Positions 9,701 to 24,700 of a stretch of DNA of 64,000 bases are shown here, piece after piece (within the stretch, counting starts at the first letter, position 1; every line of letters starts with the position of its first letter). This DNA is from Rhodococcus sp. ARC_M6 (GTDB lineage: Bacteria > Actinomycetota > Actinomycetes > Mycobacteriales > Mycobacteriaceae). The notes beneath the pieces were generated by a model. The model did no database searches and was not told the DNA's origin. It worked only from the letters and a program-made list of their open reading frames with translations. A program made the position numbers and the translations under genes. The stretch is from the NCBI RefSeq assembly GCF_022810305.1, contig NZ_JALGQH010000023.1, positions 1 to 64,000 on the forward strand, given 5' to 3'.

Positions 9701-12700
9701 TGGTTGGTACTCCATCTTGATGTCGAGGGTGTCTTGTTCGGAGGCGACGACGGCTAGGGGGTAGTGCGCGGAGTCTCGTCCGTCTATCCCCATGACGTGC
9801 ATACCCGCGATGTCGGTGCCGGCGGAGAGTCCGGCCCGATCGACGGGGTAGGACTCGAAGACCGTCAACGTGTCGAAGGATGCGGCGGGGCCTACAGCGG
9901 CGGAGATGTCGGCGAGTCCGACGTAGTGGTGGTCCAGTACGTCTGCCTGTTCACCTTGGATTCGAATGCACAGCTCGGCCAACGATTCTCGTGCATCGAG
10001 CCGAATTCGAACGGGAACGGTGTTGATGAACAGTCCGACCATCGACTCGACCCCCGCAACTTGGGGTGGGCGTCCGGAGACTGTGCCGCCGAAGACGACG
10101 TCGTCGCGGCCGAGCAACTCCCCCAGCACAATCCCCCAGGCGACCTGGACGACGGTGGGCATCGTCAGTCCGTGGGAGCGGACGAAGGTGCGCAGTACGT
10201 CGGTGTGGTCGGCCGGCAGACTGACGGAGACAACTTCGCTCACGCGTTCGGCGTCGTCGGTTGTGGGGGCGAGCAGTGTCGGTGTGTCGATCCCGTGCAG
10301 GGTCTCTCGCCAGGCGGTGAGGGACGCTTCGGCGTCTTGTTCGCTGAGCCAGCTCAGGTAGTCGCGGTAGTGCGGGGCGCGCGGGAGGATTTCGGGATCG
10401 CCGTCGGTGGCGTAGAGGGTGAGCAGATCACGCAGGACCAGGGGCGTCGACCATCCGTCGAGGAGGATGTGGTGGTTGGTGATGACCAATCGGGCGGAGT
10501 CGGGTCCGGTTCTGGTCAGCATGAATCTGATGAGCGGCGCTGTTTCCATATCGAAACGCAGCGTGCGGTCGTCCTCCAGGATCCGCGTCCAGGCAGATTC
10601 TTGTTCCGCAGCTCCCAGGTCGGAAAGATCGAGTTCGGTCCACGGAACGTCGACGGCGGACCGAATGATCTGCAATGCCCGTCCCCCCGGTGCAGCGATG
10701 AACCCGGCTCGCAGGCTGGGGTGTCGATCCAGCAGAGCCTGCGCGGCGCGGCGCATCCGCTCCGGCTCGATCCGACCACCCAGTTCAAGGGTCAACTGCA
10801 CCATGTACGGGTCGATACCCGTGTCGTCGAACCGGGCGTGGAACAGCAATCCGGATTGCAGGGGCGAGAGTGACCAGACGTCGGTCAGATCGGGGAACCT
10901 GCGCGAGAGGTGTTCGATCGCGAGTTGGTCGAGGCTGACGAGGTCGAGATCCGACGGAGTGAGTTCGCGGCGGTCGGCGCCCGCGGTGTACCCGGCGAGT
11001 GCAGTCAACGCCAGAGTCCACAGTTCGGCGAGTTCCGACGCGTCGTCGGAGGTCAGGATGCCGCGAGGGAATGACCAGGTGCTGCGCAGAACGGGTCCGG
11101 CGGCGGTGTCGGTGGTGACGGTGTTGATGTCGAGGACCGAAGCTGCCGGCAGGTCTCCGCTGTGAACTTCGTCGAGCGTGACGCCGGGAACCGGCAACCA
11201 CGGCACCTCCCCGGCTCCCTCGTCGGCGCCGGCGAAGCGGCCGAGGTAGTTGAAGGAGATCTGCGGGGTGGTCAGCGCGGGCAGGGGCGCCGACTGGTCG
11301 AGATACTTCAACATTCCGAAGCCGATGCCGTTGTCCGGAATCGCGAGCAGCGTCTCCTTCACGGACTTCACGGCTGAAGCAATGGCATCGCCGCCGGACA
11401 GTGCGTCGATCACGCTGATCCCAGCCAGATCCAGACGCACCGGGAAGATGGTGGTGAACCATCCGACGGTGCGCGAGAGGTCTGCGCCCGGCACGGCATC
11501 TTCTTCGCGGCCGTGGCCTTCGAGGTTGATCAGGACGTCGGTGCCTCGTTTGCCGTGGGAGTGTCGCCATCCAGTGACGGCCAGTGCGAGCGCTGCGAGG
11601 AGTCCGTCGTTCACGGATCCCCCGAACGTGCGTGGGACAGCGGTCAGGATGGCGTCGGTGACTGCTGTCGGAATGTCCACGGTAATCCGGTCGACTGTGG
11701 ATCCGACGTCGACGGCGGGGTCGATGTGCCGTGAACCGAGCAAGGCGTCCTTACCGGCGGTGTTCTTCCACAGGGCCAGTTCCGTGCGCCGGGTGGGCGC
11801 GTGTTCTGCCAATCCGGTGGACCACCGGCGTACCGAGGTCCCCGAGACGGGCAATGGGGCTGCTGTGTTCTCGAGCGCGGCACCGTACGCGACCGCGAGG
11901 TCGGGCACGAGGATCCGCCAGGACACCCCGTCGACGGCGAGGTGATGAATGACCAGCAGCAACCGGCCGTGCTCGCGGCCTCCGACGGGGTCGAGCCAGA
12001 CGGCTGCGATCATCACGCCGTTTGTCGGGTCGAGCCGTCCCGACGCTTCGCGCATCGCACGTTCTGCGGCCTCGATGAAGTCGGGTCCGCTCTCAGAGGT
12101 GATTTCGACGCGCTGCAGAATCTCTTCGGCCCGGACACTGCCCGGTTCGGCCACGATCAGGCGATGCGGTCCGTCGACGTCACCAGGTTCTCTTCGCTGT
12201 CCGACGTCGAGTCGGCTGCGCAATGCGTCGTGGTGATCGAGTAGCGATTGCAGGGCCTGTTCGAGCGCACTCCCGACGACGTGACGCGGCAACGACAACA
12301 GTGCACTTTGGCTGTAGCTGCGGATCAGTTCGAGATTACCGCCGCTTCGTTGCAGCAGCCATTCCATGATCGGTGTGAGAGGCATACTTCCGGTTCCGCC
12401 GCCGGGCAGTTCTTCGAGCGTCGGCACCGCATCGGTGGGTTCGAGCGAGGCGACACGCGCCAGGCCGGCGACGGTCTTGGCTTCGAACACGTCGCGCGGA
12501 GTGAACGTCAACCCCGCGGCCTTGGCGCGGGAGACCAGTTGGATCGACATGATCGAATCGCCACCGAGCCCGAAGAACGAATCGTCGATGCCGACACTGG
12601 GCAACCCGAGAACATCGGCGAACAAATCTGCGAGCACCGATTCCGCTGCGCTGGAAGGACTTCGGCTTGAATCCGAGCTCGTGGCCAGCACCGCGAAATC

Positions 12701-15700
12701 CGGGGCGGGTAGAGCACGCCGATCAAGCTTTCCGTTGACGGTCAACGGCAACGCATCGAGTACGACGATGACCGTCGGAACCATGTAGGACGCCAACTCT
12801 GTCGAGACGGAGTTGATCACCGAGGCCGAATCGATTGTTGTGCCCGCTTCGGCCACCACGTACCCGACTATCCGCTCACTCGAGCCTCCGTCACTTCGCA
12901 CCATCGCTACCGATTGCGCGACGCCCGGGCAGCGGAGCATGGACGCTTCGATTTCACCGAGTTCGATGCGGAAACCGCGCACCTTCACCTGGAAATCGCT
13001 GCGACCTAGATACTCCAGCTGCCCGGCGCCGTTCCACTTCGCCAGGTCCCCACTTCGATACATTCGATCCCCCGAACCACCGAAAGGATCAGGTAGGAAC
13101 CGCGTAGAGGTCAATGCCGGCCGCCCGAGGTAGCCGCGGGTGACCTGATCACCCGCAACATACATTTCGCCGACGACACCGGGCGGTACGAGGCGTAGCC
13201 GCTGGTCGAGGACGTAGACGTTCATCCCGGGCAGGCCGCGGCCGATAATGCTGGCGGCGGCGTGATCCGCGTCGTCTCGGGTGAGTGCGATGCGAGAGAC
13301 GTGGACGGTTGTTTCGGTAATGCCGTACATGTTGACCAACTGCGGCGACCCGGCAGTATCGATCTGCTGCGACGCAGTGGCCCGTCGGCTGTACCACTTG
13401 CGGAGTTGGCCGAGGTCGAGGGCTTCGCCACCGAAGATGACGTAACGCAAGGCCAGATCGGGTTCTTGGTCGCTCGGACGGTGTGCGCGATCAGCTTCGG
13501 CCAGTTGGTAGAACGCGGTCGGGGTCTGGTTGAGGACAGTGACGCGTTCGCGGCGCAGCAGTTCGTCGAACATGTCCGGGGATCGGGTGGTGTAGTAGTC
13601 GACGACGACAAGGCGTCCGCCGTGCAGGAGTGGTCCCCACAGTTCCCAGACGGAGAAGTCGAAGGCGTAGGAGTGGAACATCGTCCACACGTCGGTGTGA
13701 TCGAACTCGAATGTCGGCGATGCGTTGTCCATCAGGGTCAGGACGTTGCGATGGCTGACGAGTACGCCCTTGGGCTGACCCGTCGATCCCGAGGTGTAGA
13801 TGATGTACGCAATTGACTCGGGGTGCAACGGCGCCAGGCGATCGGTATCGGTGATCGGGGACGGAGACAGGTGATCCAGCTGCACCGCGATCGCGCCTGA
13901 TCCCAGTTCGATGACGGAGAAGACCGAATCGACTACCTCGGTGGGCAGCATGCCCCGGAATTCGTCGGTGGCGATCAAGCATCGCGGCGCGGCGTCGTCG
14001 AAGAGGAACCGTACCCTCTCGGCGGGGTAGGTGACGTCGATCGGTAGATACGCGGCGCCGCTCTTGATGACGGCGAGTAGTCCGATCACGAGATCGACGG
14101 TGCGCGGCAGCGCCACCGCGACGAGGGACTCGGGACCGATGCCCTGGGCGATGAGCAATCGGGCCAGGCGGTTGGCGCGGGCGTCGAGTTCTGCGTAGGT
14201 GATGGCGGTGTGCTCGTCGCCGAGCGCGATGGCAGCACTGTGCTCAGCCACTCTGGAGGAGAATCGGCTCGAGATGGTTTCGGTGCCGGTGAGTTCGGCG
14301 TATCCCGGTGCATTCCACTCGGTCAGGACAGCGCGGCGCTCCACATCGTCGAGGATCTCGATGTCGCCGAGTGCGACGGTCGGCTCCTGCGCTGCCGCCG
14401 TGAGTAGTGAGGTAAAGCGGCGTGCGTAGGTCGCCATGAGGTCTGCGTCGAAAAGGTCACGGGCGTAAATGAATTCAGCAGAAATTCCGCCGGGTTCACC
14501 GCGTTCGCCATAGTGTTCGGTGACGGAAAGTTGCAGATCGAATTTGGCGACGGGTAGATCGATCTCCACTCCGGAGACGGTCAGACCGGGCAGGGTGAGC
14601 GTCGGCTCCACGTTGTTGCGGAATTCGAGGAGTACCTGGAACAGCGGAGTCTGCGACGTCGAGCGGTCGGGATGGAGGGCGTCGACCAGCCGTTCGAAGG
14701 GCAGATCGGCGTGGTGGAATGCGCCGAGGTCTACCTCGCGTACCTGGTCGAGGAGATCTGCGAAGGACGAGTCGGACGAGAGGTGGGTACGCAGGACCAG
14801 TGTGTTCACGAACATTCCGACGAGGTGGTCGAGTTCGGCTTCACCGCGTCCGGCGATGGGGGTGCCGATGACGATGTCGTCGGTCCCGGACAAGCGTGCT
14901 GCGAGGGTCGCCAACGCGCTGTGCATGACCATGAACATGGTGACACCGTGCCGACGGGCGACGTCGGCGAGTAGGCGGTGTGTGCTCGCGGGAATGTCGA
15001 ATGATGCGACGGCTCCCCTCATCGACTGCTGAGCCGGCCGGGGAAATGAGGTGGGGACGGTGATCGGTTCGGGCAGGTTCGCGAGTTGGCGTGTCCAGTA
15101 CGCGAGTTGCCGCGTGATTTCCGAGGTGTTGTCGTCCTCGCTGCCGAGGTGTTCGAGCTGCCACAGCGTGAAGTCGGCGTACTGGATCGGTAGTTCCGCC
15201 CACGTCGGTGCTGCGCCGACGCTGCGGGCTGCGTAGGCGGTGGCGACGTCGATGGCGAGGGGGTTCATGGAGAAGCCGTCGGCAATGATGTGGTGCGCCA
15301 CGATCACGAGGACGTGTTGGTCCGGAGCCAATTCGAAGACTGCGCTGCGCAGCGGCACCGATTGTGAGACGTCGAAGCCGGCAGATCCGAACTCCAGGAT
15401 CCGGTTGATCAGATCCCGTTCCTCGACGTGTTCGGGGTCGAGGTTCAGTGGGACGTCGGCAGCGGCGAGAATGCGCTGGGTGGGGGTTCCGTCGATGGAC
15501 GGGAACACTGTACGCAGGCTTTCGTGCCGGGCGAGAACATCCTCGATGGCAGCGGCCAGAGCGTCCTGATCGAGATGCCCGGTCAGCCGGACAGCGAGCG
15601 GAATGTTGTACGCGGGTGAGGTGATGTCGAACTGGTTGAGGAACCACATCCGCTTCTGGGCAACCGAAACCGGAATCGGGTCGGGGTACTCGCGTCGGGT

Positions 15701-18700
15701 CAACGGTGGGCGCGGCGCGCGGTCGGGGTCTGTGGTCTCGACGTGATGGGCCAGTGCCCGCACCGTTGGGGAATCGAACAGCGCGCGCACGCCGATGTCG
15801 GTACCGAGGGCAGAGTTGACTCGGGCGACGACGCGAGTCGCAGTGAGCGAGTTTCCGCCGGCGTCGAAGAAGTGGGTGGAGATGCCGATCGGACCTGTTT
15901 CGAGCACCTCTTCGAAGGCGGCTGCGACCAATCGTTCGAATTCCGTAGTGGGTGCAATGAAATCTGTTGCAGCAGTATCGAACTGGGGTTCCGGAAGTGC
16001 TGCTCGGTTAACTTTCCCGGTTCCGGTCAACGGCAGTTCATCGAGAATCATGACGCTCGCCGGCACCATGTGTGCGGGCAGTTGCCCACGGGCTTGCGCC
16101 GTGATGTCGTCGACGGTCACTGCTGCTTCACTGCCGATGAGGACGTACGACGCGAGTGCAGTGAGTTCGGCGGGACCCGCCACAGCCACGGTGATGGCGA
16201 ACTCGACTCCGGGCATCGAGGCAAGCGCAGTGTCGATTTCCCCGAGTTCGATACGGAATCCGCGGATCTTGACCTGGAAGTCGCTACGGCCCAGATATTC
16301 GATGGTGTGGTCGCTGCGCCAGCGCACCACGTCGCCGGTACGGTACATCCGGTCGCCGGAGTCTCCGTACGGATCTGCGACAAACCGTGCGCTGGTCAGG
16401 GCGCGGCGCCGATGGTAGTTGCGGGCAAGCCCGGCGCCGGCGATGTACAGCTCCCCCGGTACTCCCACGGATACGGGTTGGAGCCTGCGGTCCAGGACTA
16501 CTTCGTGGACTCCGCGAATCGGTCCACCCAGCACAACGACGCCGTCGGCCGGGATCGGGTCGCTGATGTTGGCGCCGATCGTGGTTTCGGTGGGTCCGTA
16601 CAGGTTGAAGAAGGATCGGCCTGGCGCCCAGGTACGGAGTAGTTCCGGTGGGCAGGCTTCACCGCCGACGATGACCGATGTCAGCGAGTCGATTCCGCTC
16701 GGGTCTACCGAGTTGAGGACAGCGGGAGTGAAGAAGCCGTGGGTGACCGCGTTGTCGCGAAGCACGGTTGCCAGTTCGGTCCCGCCGTACACGGTTGTCG
16801 GGACCAGAACCATCGTTCCGCCGTTCGGGAACGCCAGAAGGTATTCCAGCACGGAGGCGTCGAAACTCGGCGAGGAGAGTGCAACGGTGTGGGAGTGCTC
16901 GTCCACCCCGTACATCTCGCGTTGTGCGTCGGCGAAGTTTTCCAGTCCGGAGTGTGTGACGACAACGCCCTTCGGTTGCCCGGTGGAGCCGGAGGTGTAG
17001 ATCACGTAGGCGGCGTTGTCGAGACGAACCGGGACCAGGACCGGACCGCGAGATGGTGCGACGGAGACATCGTCGAGGATGATCCATCTGATGCCGGTAG
17101 GCAGGTTCGCGGCAAATTCGCCAGTGGTCAGTCCGATGTGGGCGTCGCAGTCGTCGAGCATGAACGTGATGCGCTCACGTGGGTATGTGGGATCGACGGG
17201 GACAAACGCGGCACCGGTCTTGGTGATCGCCCACATCGCGACGACGGATTCAACGGACCGGCTGATACCGATGGCCACCCGATCCTCGGGCCGGACACCG
17301 TCGGCGATGAGAACGTGTGCGAGTTGATCGGACCGTTCGTCGAGTTCCGCATAGGTGAGCCGGCGATTACCGGCGGACAGCGCGATCCGCTCCGGGAACT
17401 GCGCGGCGGTGTCGGTGAGGATCTGCGCGAGAGTGCGCGACGATCCTCCTGGCCGGCCGCGGGCGGGAACCAGCTCCCGCACTTCGCTCTCGGGCATCAG
17501 TGAGAGGTGTGCCAGCGGCGTTTCGGGATGGGAGGCAATCAGTTCGATGGTCCGCATCAGCCTATGAGCGATGGAGTCGACGTCTCGGTCGGCGAGGACA
17601 CCCGGGAAGTATTCGAACTTGAGCCGGAACTGTCCGTCGGCGGTGGAGGCGATAACAGCCAGGGGGTAGTGCGCGGCGTCTTCGGCGTCGTGGACGTCGA
17701 GGACGTGCATTCCGGCAATATCGGTGCCGGCAGATAGTCCCGTCCGATCCACCGGATACGACTCGAACACCGTCAACGTGTCGAAGGTGGCAGCGGCGCC
17801 CACCGCGGTCGAGATGTCGGGCAGCCCGACGTAGTGATGGTCGAGCAACGCGCTCTGCTCGTCTTGGACTCGAACACACAAGTCGGCCAACGATTCTTGC
17901 GCGTCCAACCGAACGCGAATGGGCACGGTGTTGATGAACAGTCCGACCATCGACTCGACACCGGCCACCTGATGTGGACGCCCGGAGACAGTGCCGCCGA
18001 AGACGACGTCGTCGCGGCCCATCAGGTCCGCCAGTACAATTCCCCAGCCGACCTGAACGAGCGACGCCATGGTCAGCCCGCGGGAGCGAATGAACTCGCG
18101 CAAAGCCTGTGTGTGGTGTTCGTCGAGCGAGATCAGCGTCGACCGTGAGGTGGCGGACAGTTCCCCGACGGAACGTGCTTCCGTGAGCATGGTCGGCTCG
18201 TCGAGTCCGTCCAAGGCCTGCGACCAGGCGCGCAGTGCCGTTTCGGTGTCCCGGTGCGAAAGCCAGTCGAGATACGCCCGGTACGGGTGCACGCGTGAGA
18301 GTGCACTGGTATCGGAATCCGTCGCGTACAGCGTGAGCAGGTCGCGCACCAGCAACGGCATGGACCAACCGTCGAGGAGGATGTGATGGTTGGTCAGGAT
18401 CAGGCGGTAGGTGTCGTCGCCGGTGCGTAGGAGCAGGAAGCGGAGCAACGGCGCGGTGGCCATGTCGAATCCGCGGATTCGATCTGCCCGCATGAGGTTC
18501 TGCAGTTCCGCTTGCTGATCACCGGCGGGCAGTGGGGAGATATCGATCTCGGTCCACGGCACGACGGCATCGCTATGCACGATTTGCACGGAATTGCCGT
18601 CGTCGTCCGTGACAAACGACGTCCGGAGGTTCTCGTGGCGGTCCAGGAGCGCCTGCGTGGCGCGGTGAAGTCGAGCGGGGTCGACGCCATCGAGTTCGAG

Positions 18701-21700
18701 AGTCAACTGGACGGTGTACGCGTCGACGGTGTGCTCGGCGTACCGCGCATGGAACAACAATCCCGCTTGCAACGGCGAGAGTGACCAGATGTCGGCGAGG
18801 TCGGGGATCTGCTCCTCGAAGCGTTCGATCGCGCTTTGACCGAGGTTCACGAGGGTGAGGTCGGACGGGGTGAAACCGCCGTGTTCGGTGCGCTCGGCAT
18901 GCTCGGCGAGCACGCCGAGGGCGCTCACCCACAGATCAGCGATTTCGCGGACGTCGCGTTCCTCGAGCATCTCCGACGGATACGCCCACGTGGCAGTCAG
19001 GTGTGGGCGTCCGTCGATATCGGTGACCACGGCATTGACGTCGAGGACCGAGGCGAGCGGCATGTCCGATCCGTGTGCGGACGCCTCGAGATCGATGTCG
19101 GATGTCAATGCCCAATCGCCCGTGGTGTCCTGATCTGCGTCCCCGCCGCCGAAGCGGCCGAGGTAGTTGAATGAGACCTGCGGCGCCTGAAGGCCCGAAA
19201 GTTGCTGTTGCCCTTCGTCATCGAGGTATCGGAGCAGGCCGTAACCGATGCCGCTGTCCGGAACGCTGCGGAGCAGTTCCTTCACGGACTTGAGTAGTGT
19301 GCCGGCGTTTCCGCTCCCGGCCATGACAGCACCGACGTCGACCCCGGAAAGATCGACCCGCACCGGGAACACCGTGGTGAACCAGCCGAGCGTGTGCACG
19401 ATATCGGCGCCGGGAACAACGTGAGCTTCACGGCCGTGGCCCTCCATCGAAACGAGCACGTCGTTGGTGCGCACTCCCCGCGAGGAACGCCACTGCGTCA
19501 GCGCCAGTGCCAGAGCGGCCAGCAGTCCGTCGTTGACTGATCCCCGGTACCGGGCGGGCAGAGCGGTCAGCACGGTCTCGGACACGTCCGCGGAGACTTC
19601 CACCGACACTCGGGCCTGCGTCGACGCCGTATCGCGGCGCGGATCGAGCGTGCGTGCACCGATCTGTGGATCGGCGCCGGTGAGCATGGACCGCCACAGG
19701 CCGATTTCGCCGCGGCGAGTGGGCGCGATCTCGGTGAGTGCCGTACTCCACCGCCGCAACGACGTCTCGGCAGTAACGGCTGTTCCAGGAGGGGTGTCTG
19801 TCACGACGGGAGTGAGACCGGCGTCGAGCTGATGGAACGCCGCGGCAAGTTCCGGTACCAGCACGCGCCAGGAAACACCGTCCACCGCGAGGTGGTGGAT
19901 CACCAGCAGTAGGCGTCCGGCGCCCGAGGTGCCCACCAACCAGGCCACGCGGACCATCGACGCGTTCCGCGGGTCCAGTGCGTCGCGGGCATCGTTGAGT
20001 GCGTCCACGATGGCCGCGTCGAAGTCCGCGGTTCCCGGTTCGGCGTTCACTCGCACTTCCCGGCAGACGTGGGCGGCGTCGATGCTGCCGACGTCGCCGA
20101 CGATCAACTGCCGAGTCGGTGTCAGTTCGAGCCGCGCGCGCAGTGCGCCGTGCCTGTCGAGAACAACTTGCATTGCCGCTGTGAGTTGTTCGATGGAGTG
20201 AAGGTCGGCTGGTGCGTTGAGCGCGGTGGCTTGGGAGAACGAGTCGAGACCGGCTGGATTGTCTCTCACGGTATCGCCGAACCTGCCGAGCCACCACTGT
20301 GCCACCGGTAGCAGCGGCATGGCGCCGATGTCGCCGCCGTCGAGCTCGTCGAGTACGACCGGCGCGGTGCCTTCGTCGAGTTCGATGACCGCCGCCAACC
20401 CCGCAACGGTTTTGGCTTCGAACACATCACGGGGGGAGAACACCAATCCGGCGCTGCGAGCGCGCGCAACAAGTTGGATCGACATGATCGAATCTCCGCC
20501 GAGCGCGAAGAAGGAATCGTCCACGCCGACACTGTCAACGGCCAGGACGTCGGCGAACAACGCCGCCAGGGTCGTTTCCAGTTCGGTTTCCGCACTGCGG
20601 GAGCGTGGGTGCTGGGCGGCGAAATCGGGTTGTGGGAGTGCTCGGCGATCAAGCTTGCCGTTGGATGTGCGGGGCAGTTCGTCGAGGATCACGATCGCCG
20701 ACGGGACCATGTGCGGCGCGAGGTGTGCGGTGACCACCGCGATGATGTCGCTGGGGTCCAGCGGCGCCGCTGCAGGATCGAACGGCACGACGTAACCGAC
20801 GATGCGGACGGGCCCGTTGTCGCGAGTGAAGGTGGTCGCGACGGATTGCGCCACACCGGGGCACTGAGCGAGTGCCGCTTCGATTTCGCCGAGTTCGATG
20901 CGGAATCCGCGGATCTTGACCTGGAAGTCGCTCCGGCCCAGGTATTCGAGTTCACCGGACGTGTTCCAGCGGACGAGGTCGCCGGTGCGGTACAGGCGCG
21001 ATCCGGGAAGTCCGGCGGGGTCGGCGACAAAACGTTCGGCGGTGGTCGCCGCCCGGTTTCGGTACCCGCGTGCCACACCGTCGCCGCGCACGTACAGCTC
21101 CCCCGCCACTCCGATCGGGACCGGATGCAATCTGGCATCGAGGACGGAGCAGGCGATCCCGAGTGAGGGGCGGCCGATCGTGACAGTGCGTGCCGGCGTC
21201 AACGGCCGCGTGATACTCGCGACGACAGTCGATTCCGTGGGTCCGTACGCGTTGATCATGATGCGGCCCGGGCGGACCCACGCGGCGACGAGTTCCGGTG
21301 GGCAGACGTCGCCGCCGGTTCCGACGGCTTCGAGCTCGTCAAGACTGCTCGCGTTCACAGTGGATAGTGCCGCCGGGGTGATGAAGGCGTGTGTGACGTG
21401 CTGATCGCGCAGCAATGCCGTGAGTTCGTCGCCGCCGAGAATTGTCGGTGGCGCAATCACCATCGCTGCGCCGGCGCTGACCGCCATCAGCAATTCCAGG
21501 ATGGAGGCGTCGAAGCTCGGTGAGCTGAAGTGCAGGGTCCGTGAGCGTGCGGTGACACCGAAGGTGGTGCGTTCCTGCTCGGCGAGCGCCGCCAACCCGC
21601 GGTGGGTGACCATGACGCCCTTGGGGAGTCCCGTCGAACCGGAGGTGTAGATGACGTAGGCGGGGTGGTCGAGGGAACGTGGGGCGTGAAGTTCGCGATC

Positions 21701-24700
21701 CTCGATCGCGCCGCCGGACGTGGCGGCGCATTCTGCGCGCACATCCAACGAATCGAGCACGAGGGTGCTCACGCCGTCCGGAATCGCGTCCTCGTGGGCG
21801 GCGACGGTCAACACTGTGAGGGCGCCGGAATCGGTGATCATGTGCCGAATGCGATCCGCTGGATACGCCGGGTCGACGGGAACGAACGCGGCACCGGTGC
21901 GTGCGAGCGCCCAGATTGCCACGACCGATTCCACCGATCGCGGCAAGGCGAGCGCGACAACTGTTTCCGGACCGGCCCCACGCGAGATGAGTACTCGCGC
22001 AAGCTGATTGGCTTGGCGATCGAGAATCTTGAACGTGATCTCGGTGTCGCCGAAGACGAGGGCGACGGAATCGTTGCGGTAATTCGCTTCGAGGATGTGG
22101 TGCAGCAGAGCGGGTTCCGGGGCGTTTCCGCTGGGAGTATTCTCGGTGCTCTCCACCAACTCGATGTCGCCGACCGGCACATGCGGCGATTGTGTGACGG
22201 CGTCCGCGATGCGGATCAGGTACTGCGCGAACCGCTCGACACTGGAACGGTCGAACAGTGCGGTGGCGTAGGTGAAACCGGCGTCGATACCGGCCGGTTC
22301 ACCGTGTTCGTCGAATTTCTCGGCGAGCGTCAACTGGAGGTCGAAGTTGGAGACCACTGTCGCCAGATCAAGGACGTCGACGTCCAGGCCCTCGAAACTC
22401 AGTGTCGGGTTCTCGGTGTTCTTGAACTCGAGCATTGCCTGGAATAACGGAGAGTGCGACGTGGACCGTTCGGGCGCCAACGCGTCCACGATCCGTTCGA
22501 ACGGAATATCGGCGTTGTCGAAAGCGTCGAGGTCGACGCCGCGCACCTGGGTGAGCACGTCGGCGAAGGAACGTGCCGGGTCGAGTCCCGTGCGCAGGAC
22601 CAAGGTTCCGACGAACATGCCGACCATGCGGTCGAGCAGTGCGTCGCCGCGCCCGGCGATCGGCGAACCGATCGCAATGTCGTCCATCCCGGACAGCCGT
22701 GAGAGCAGGAGTGCGAACATCGCGTGCGCTGCCATGAAGAGGCTGCTGCGATTGTCCTGCGCCGTCATGATCAACCGCCGGTGAACATCGGCAGAAATCT
22801 CGAACGGCACCACGGCACCGGACAGATCCTGCACGCGGGGGCGCGGGTGGTCCACCGGAAGTTGGAGCAGTTCGGGAAGCCCAGCCAGTCGTGCGCTCCA
22901 GTAGTCCAGTTGACCGGACAGCACGCTGGTGCCGTCGGTGATTTCCCCGAGCGCCCGCTGCTGCCACAACGCGAAGTCTGCGTACTGAACGGGCAACGGA
23001 TCCCAATCAGGCGCATTTCCCCGGGTACGGGCGGAGTACGCGGACATAACGCCTCGGGCCAGCGGTGCCATCGAGAAACCGTCGGCGCAAATGTGATGAA
23101 CCACCACGACGAGGACGTGCTCGCGTTCGGAGACCTGGATCAGTTCCGCTCGCAACGGCGGCGCGCTCGTGACGTCGAATCCTCGCTCCGTCAGCTGAGT
23201 TATCCGGTCCGACACTTCGTCTGCCCCGGCGAGCGAGAGCGGAAGGCTCGCCAACGCGTCGTGGGGTTCGACGACGACCTGGGCCGGAATTCCGTCGATC
23301 ATCGGGAATTGTGTGCGCAGCGACTCGTGCCGCGTCAGGACGTCGCCGATCGCGCTCTCCATCGCGCTGCGAACGAGTGTGCCGCGCAACCGGATGGCGA
23401 TGGCAACGTTGTAGGCGGAGGAGGTCGTGTCGAACTGGTTGATGAACCACATTCGCTTCTGTGCCAACGACAACGGGATTCGACTGGGGCGGGGCATCGA
23501 TTCGAGCGGAATGCCGGCCACCAGGGTGTGGGAGCGTTCGCAGATCGCCGCCAGTTCGGTAACTGTCGGTGCATCGAAGATATCGCGGATCGAAAGATTC
23601 AGTGCAAGAGCATCATTGATGCGGGCGATCGCACGCGCTGCGATCAGACTGTTGCCGCCTCGCTCGAAGAAATTGTCGTCGACACTGAGCGCGTCGATAC
23701 CCAACAGTTCCTCGAGTACGTGCGCCAACTGCGTTTCGACGGGTGTGCTCGGCGCCAGATAGGTGCGGACGCCGCCGAAGGAGGGAGCGGGCAAGGCTGG
23801 TCGATCAAGTTTTCCGGTGGAACCCAACGGGAAGCCGTCCATCTCGATGATCACGGGCGGCACCATGTACGCGGGAAGTTCCGAGCGGAGAACACGGCGG
23901 ATCTCGTCGTGATCGAGTGTTTCCCCCTTCGCCGCGATCACATACCCCACCAGTGAATCGCCGAGTGTGGCGTCGTGGTGCACGCGGGTCGCTGCCGCAA
24001 TGACACCGGGGGCGCGCAGCATCGCCGCTTCCACCTCGGGCAATTCGATCCGCAATCCGCGAATCTTGACCTGGAAATCGCGTCGACCGATGTAGTCGAG
24101 TTGACCGTCGGCGCGCCACCGCACGATGTCTCCGGTGCGGTACATCCGCGTCGAACCTGTCGGAGTGAAGGGATCGGCAACAAATTTGTCGGCCGTGAGA
24201 TCACTTCGTCCGAAGTAACCGCGGGCCAACTGCACGCCCGCGAGGTACAACTCGCCGTGGATCCCGACTGGAACCGGGTGCAGGCGCGAGTCCAGCACGT
24301 ACACCTGTGTGTTCCAGACCGGGGCACCGATCGGAACCGACGCGCCGGGTTCGTGCAGGAACTCGGCCGCGGTCACGTCCACGGCCGCTTCGGTCGGTCC
24401 GTACAGGTTGTACAGGTGCGCATTGCTGATACGGGTGAAGTCATGGGCAGTTGCCGACGGTAGCGCTTCACCACTGCTGAACACCTGGGACAGGCTCGCG
24501 CATTCGTCGCGCGACGTCGCGGCAACGAACTCCGCGAGCATCGACGGAACGAAGTGGGCTGTGGTCACGGCGCGCTCGGCGATCAGAGTGGACAGGTATA
24601 GCGGGTCGCGGTGACCGTCCGGTGCAGCGATCACCAATCTCGCCCCGGTGTTCAGGGGCCAGAACAGTTCCCACACCGACACGTCGAAGGTGATCGGCGT

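Noticed and set aside
8114-10873. Long plus-strand open frames opposite the NRPS (for example 8114-9181, 9764-10873 and similarly 22724-23956)
   Set aside because: They are antisense shadows of a high-GC coding region, rich in Gly, Asp and Val with no domain pattern or ribosome binding site.
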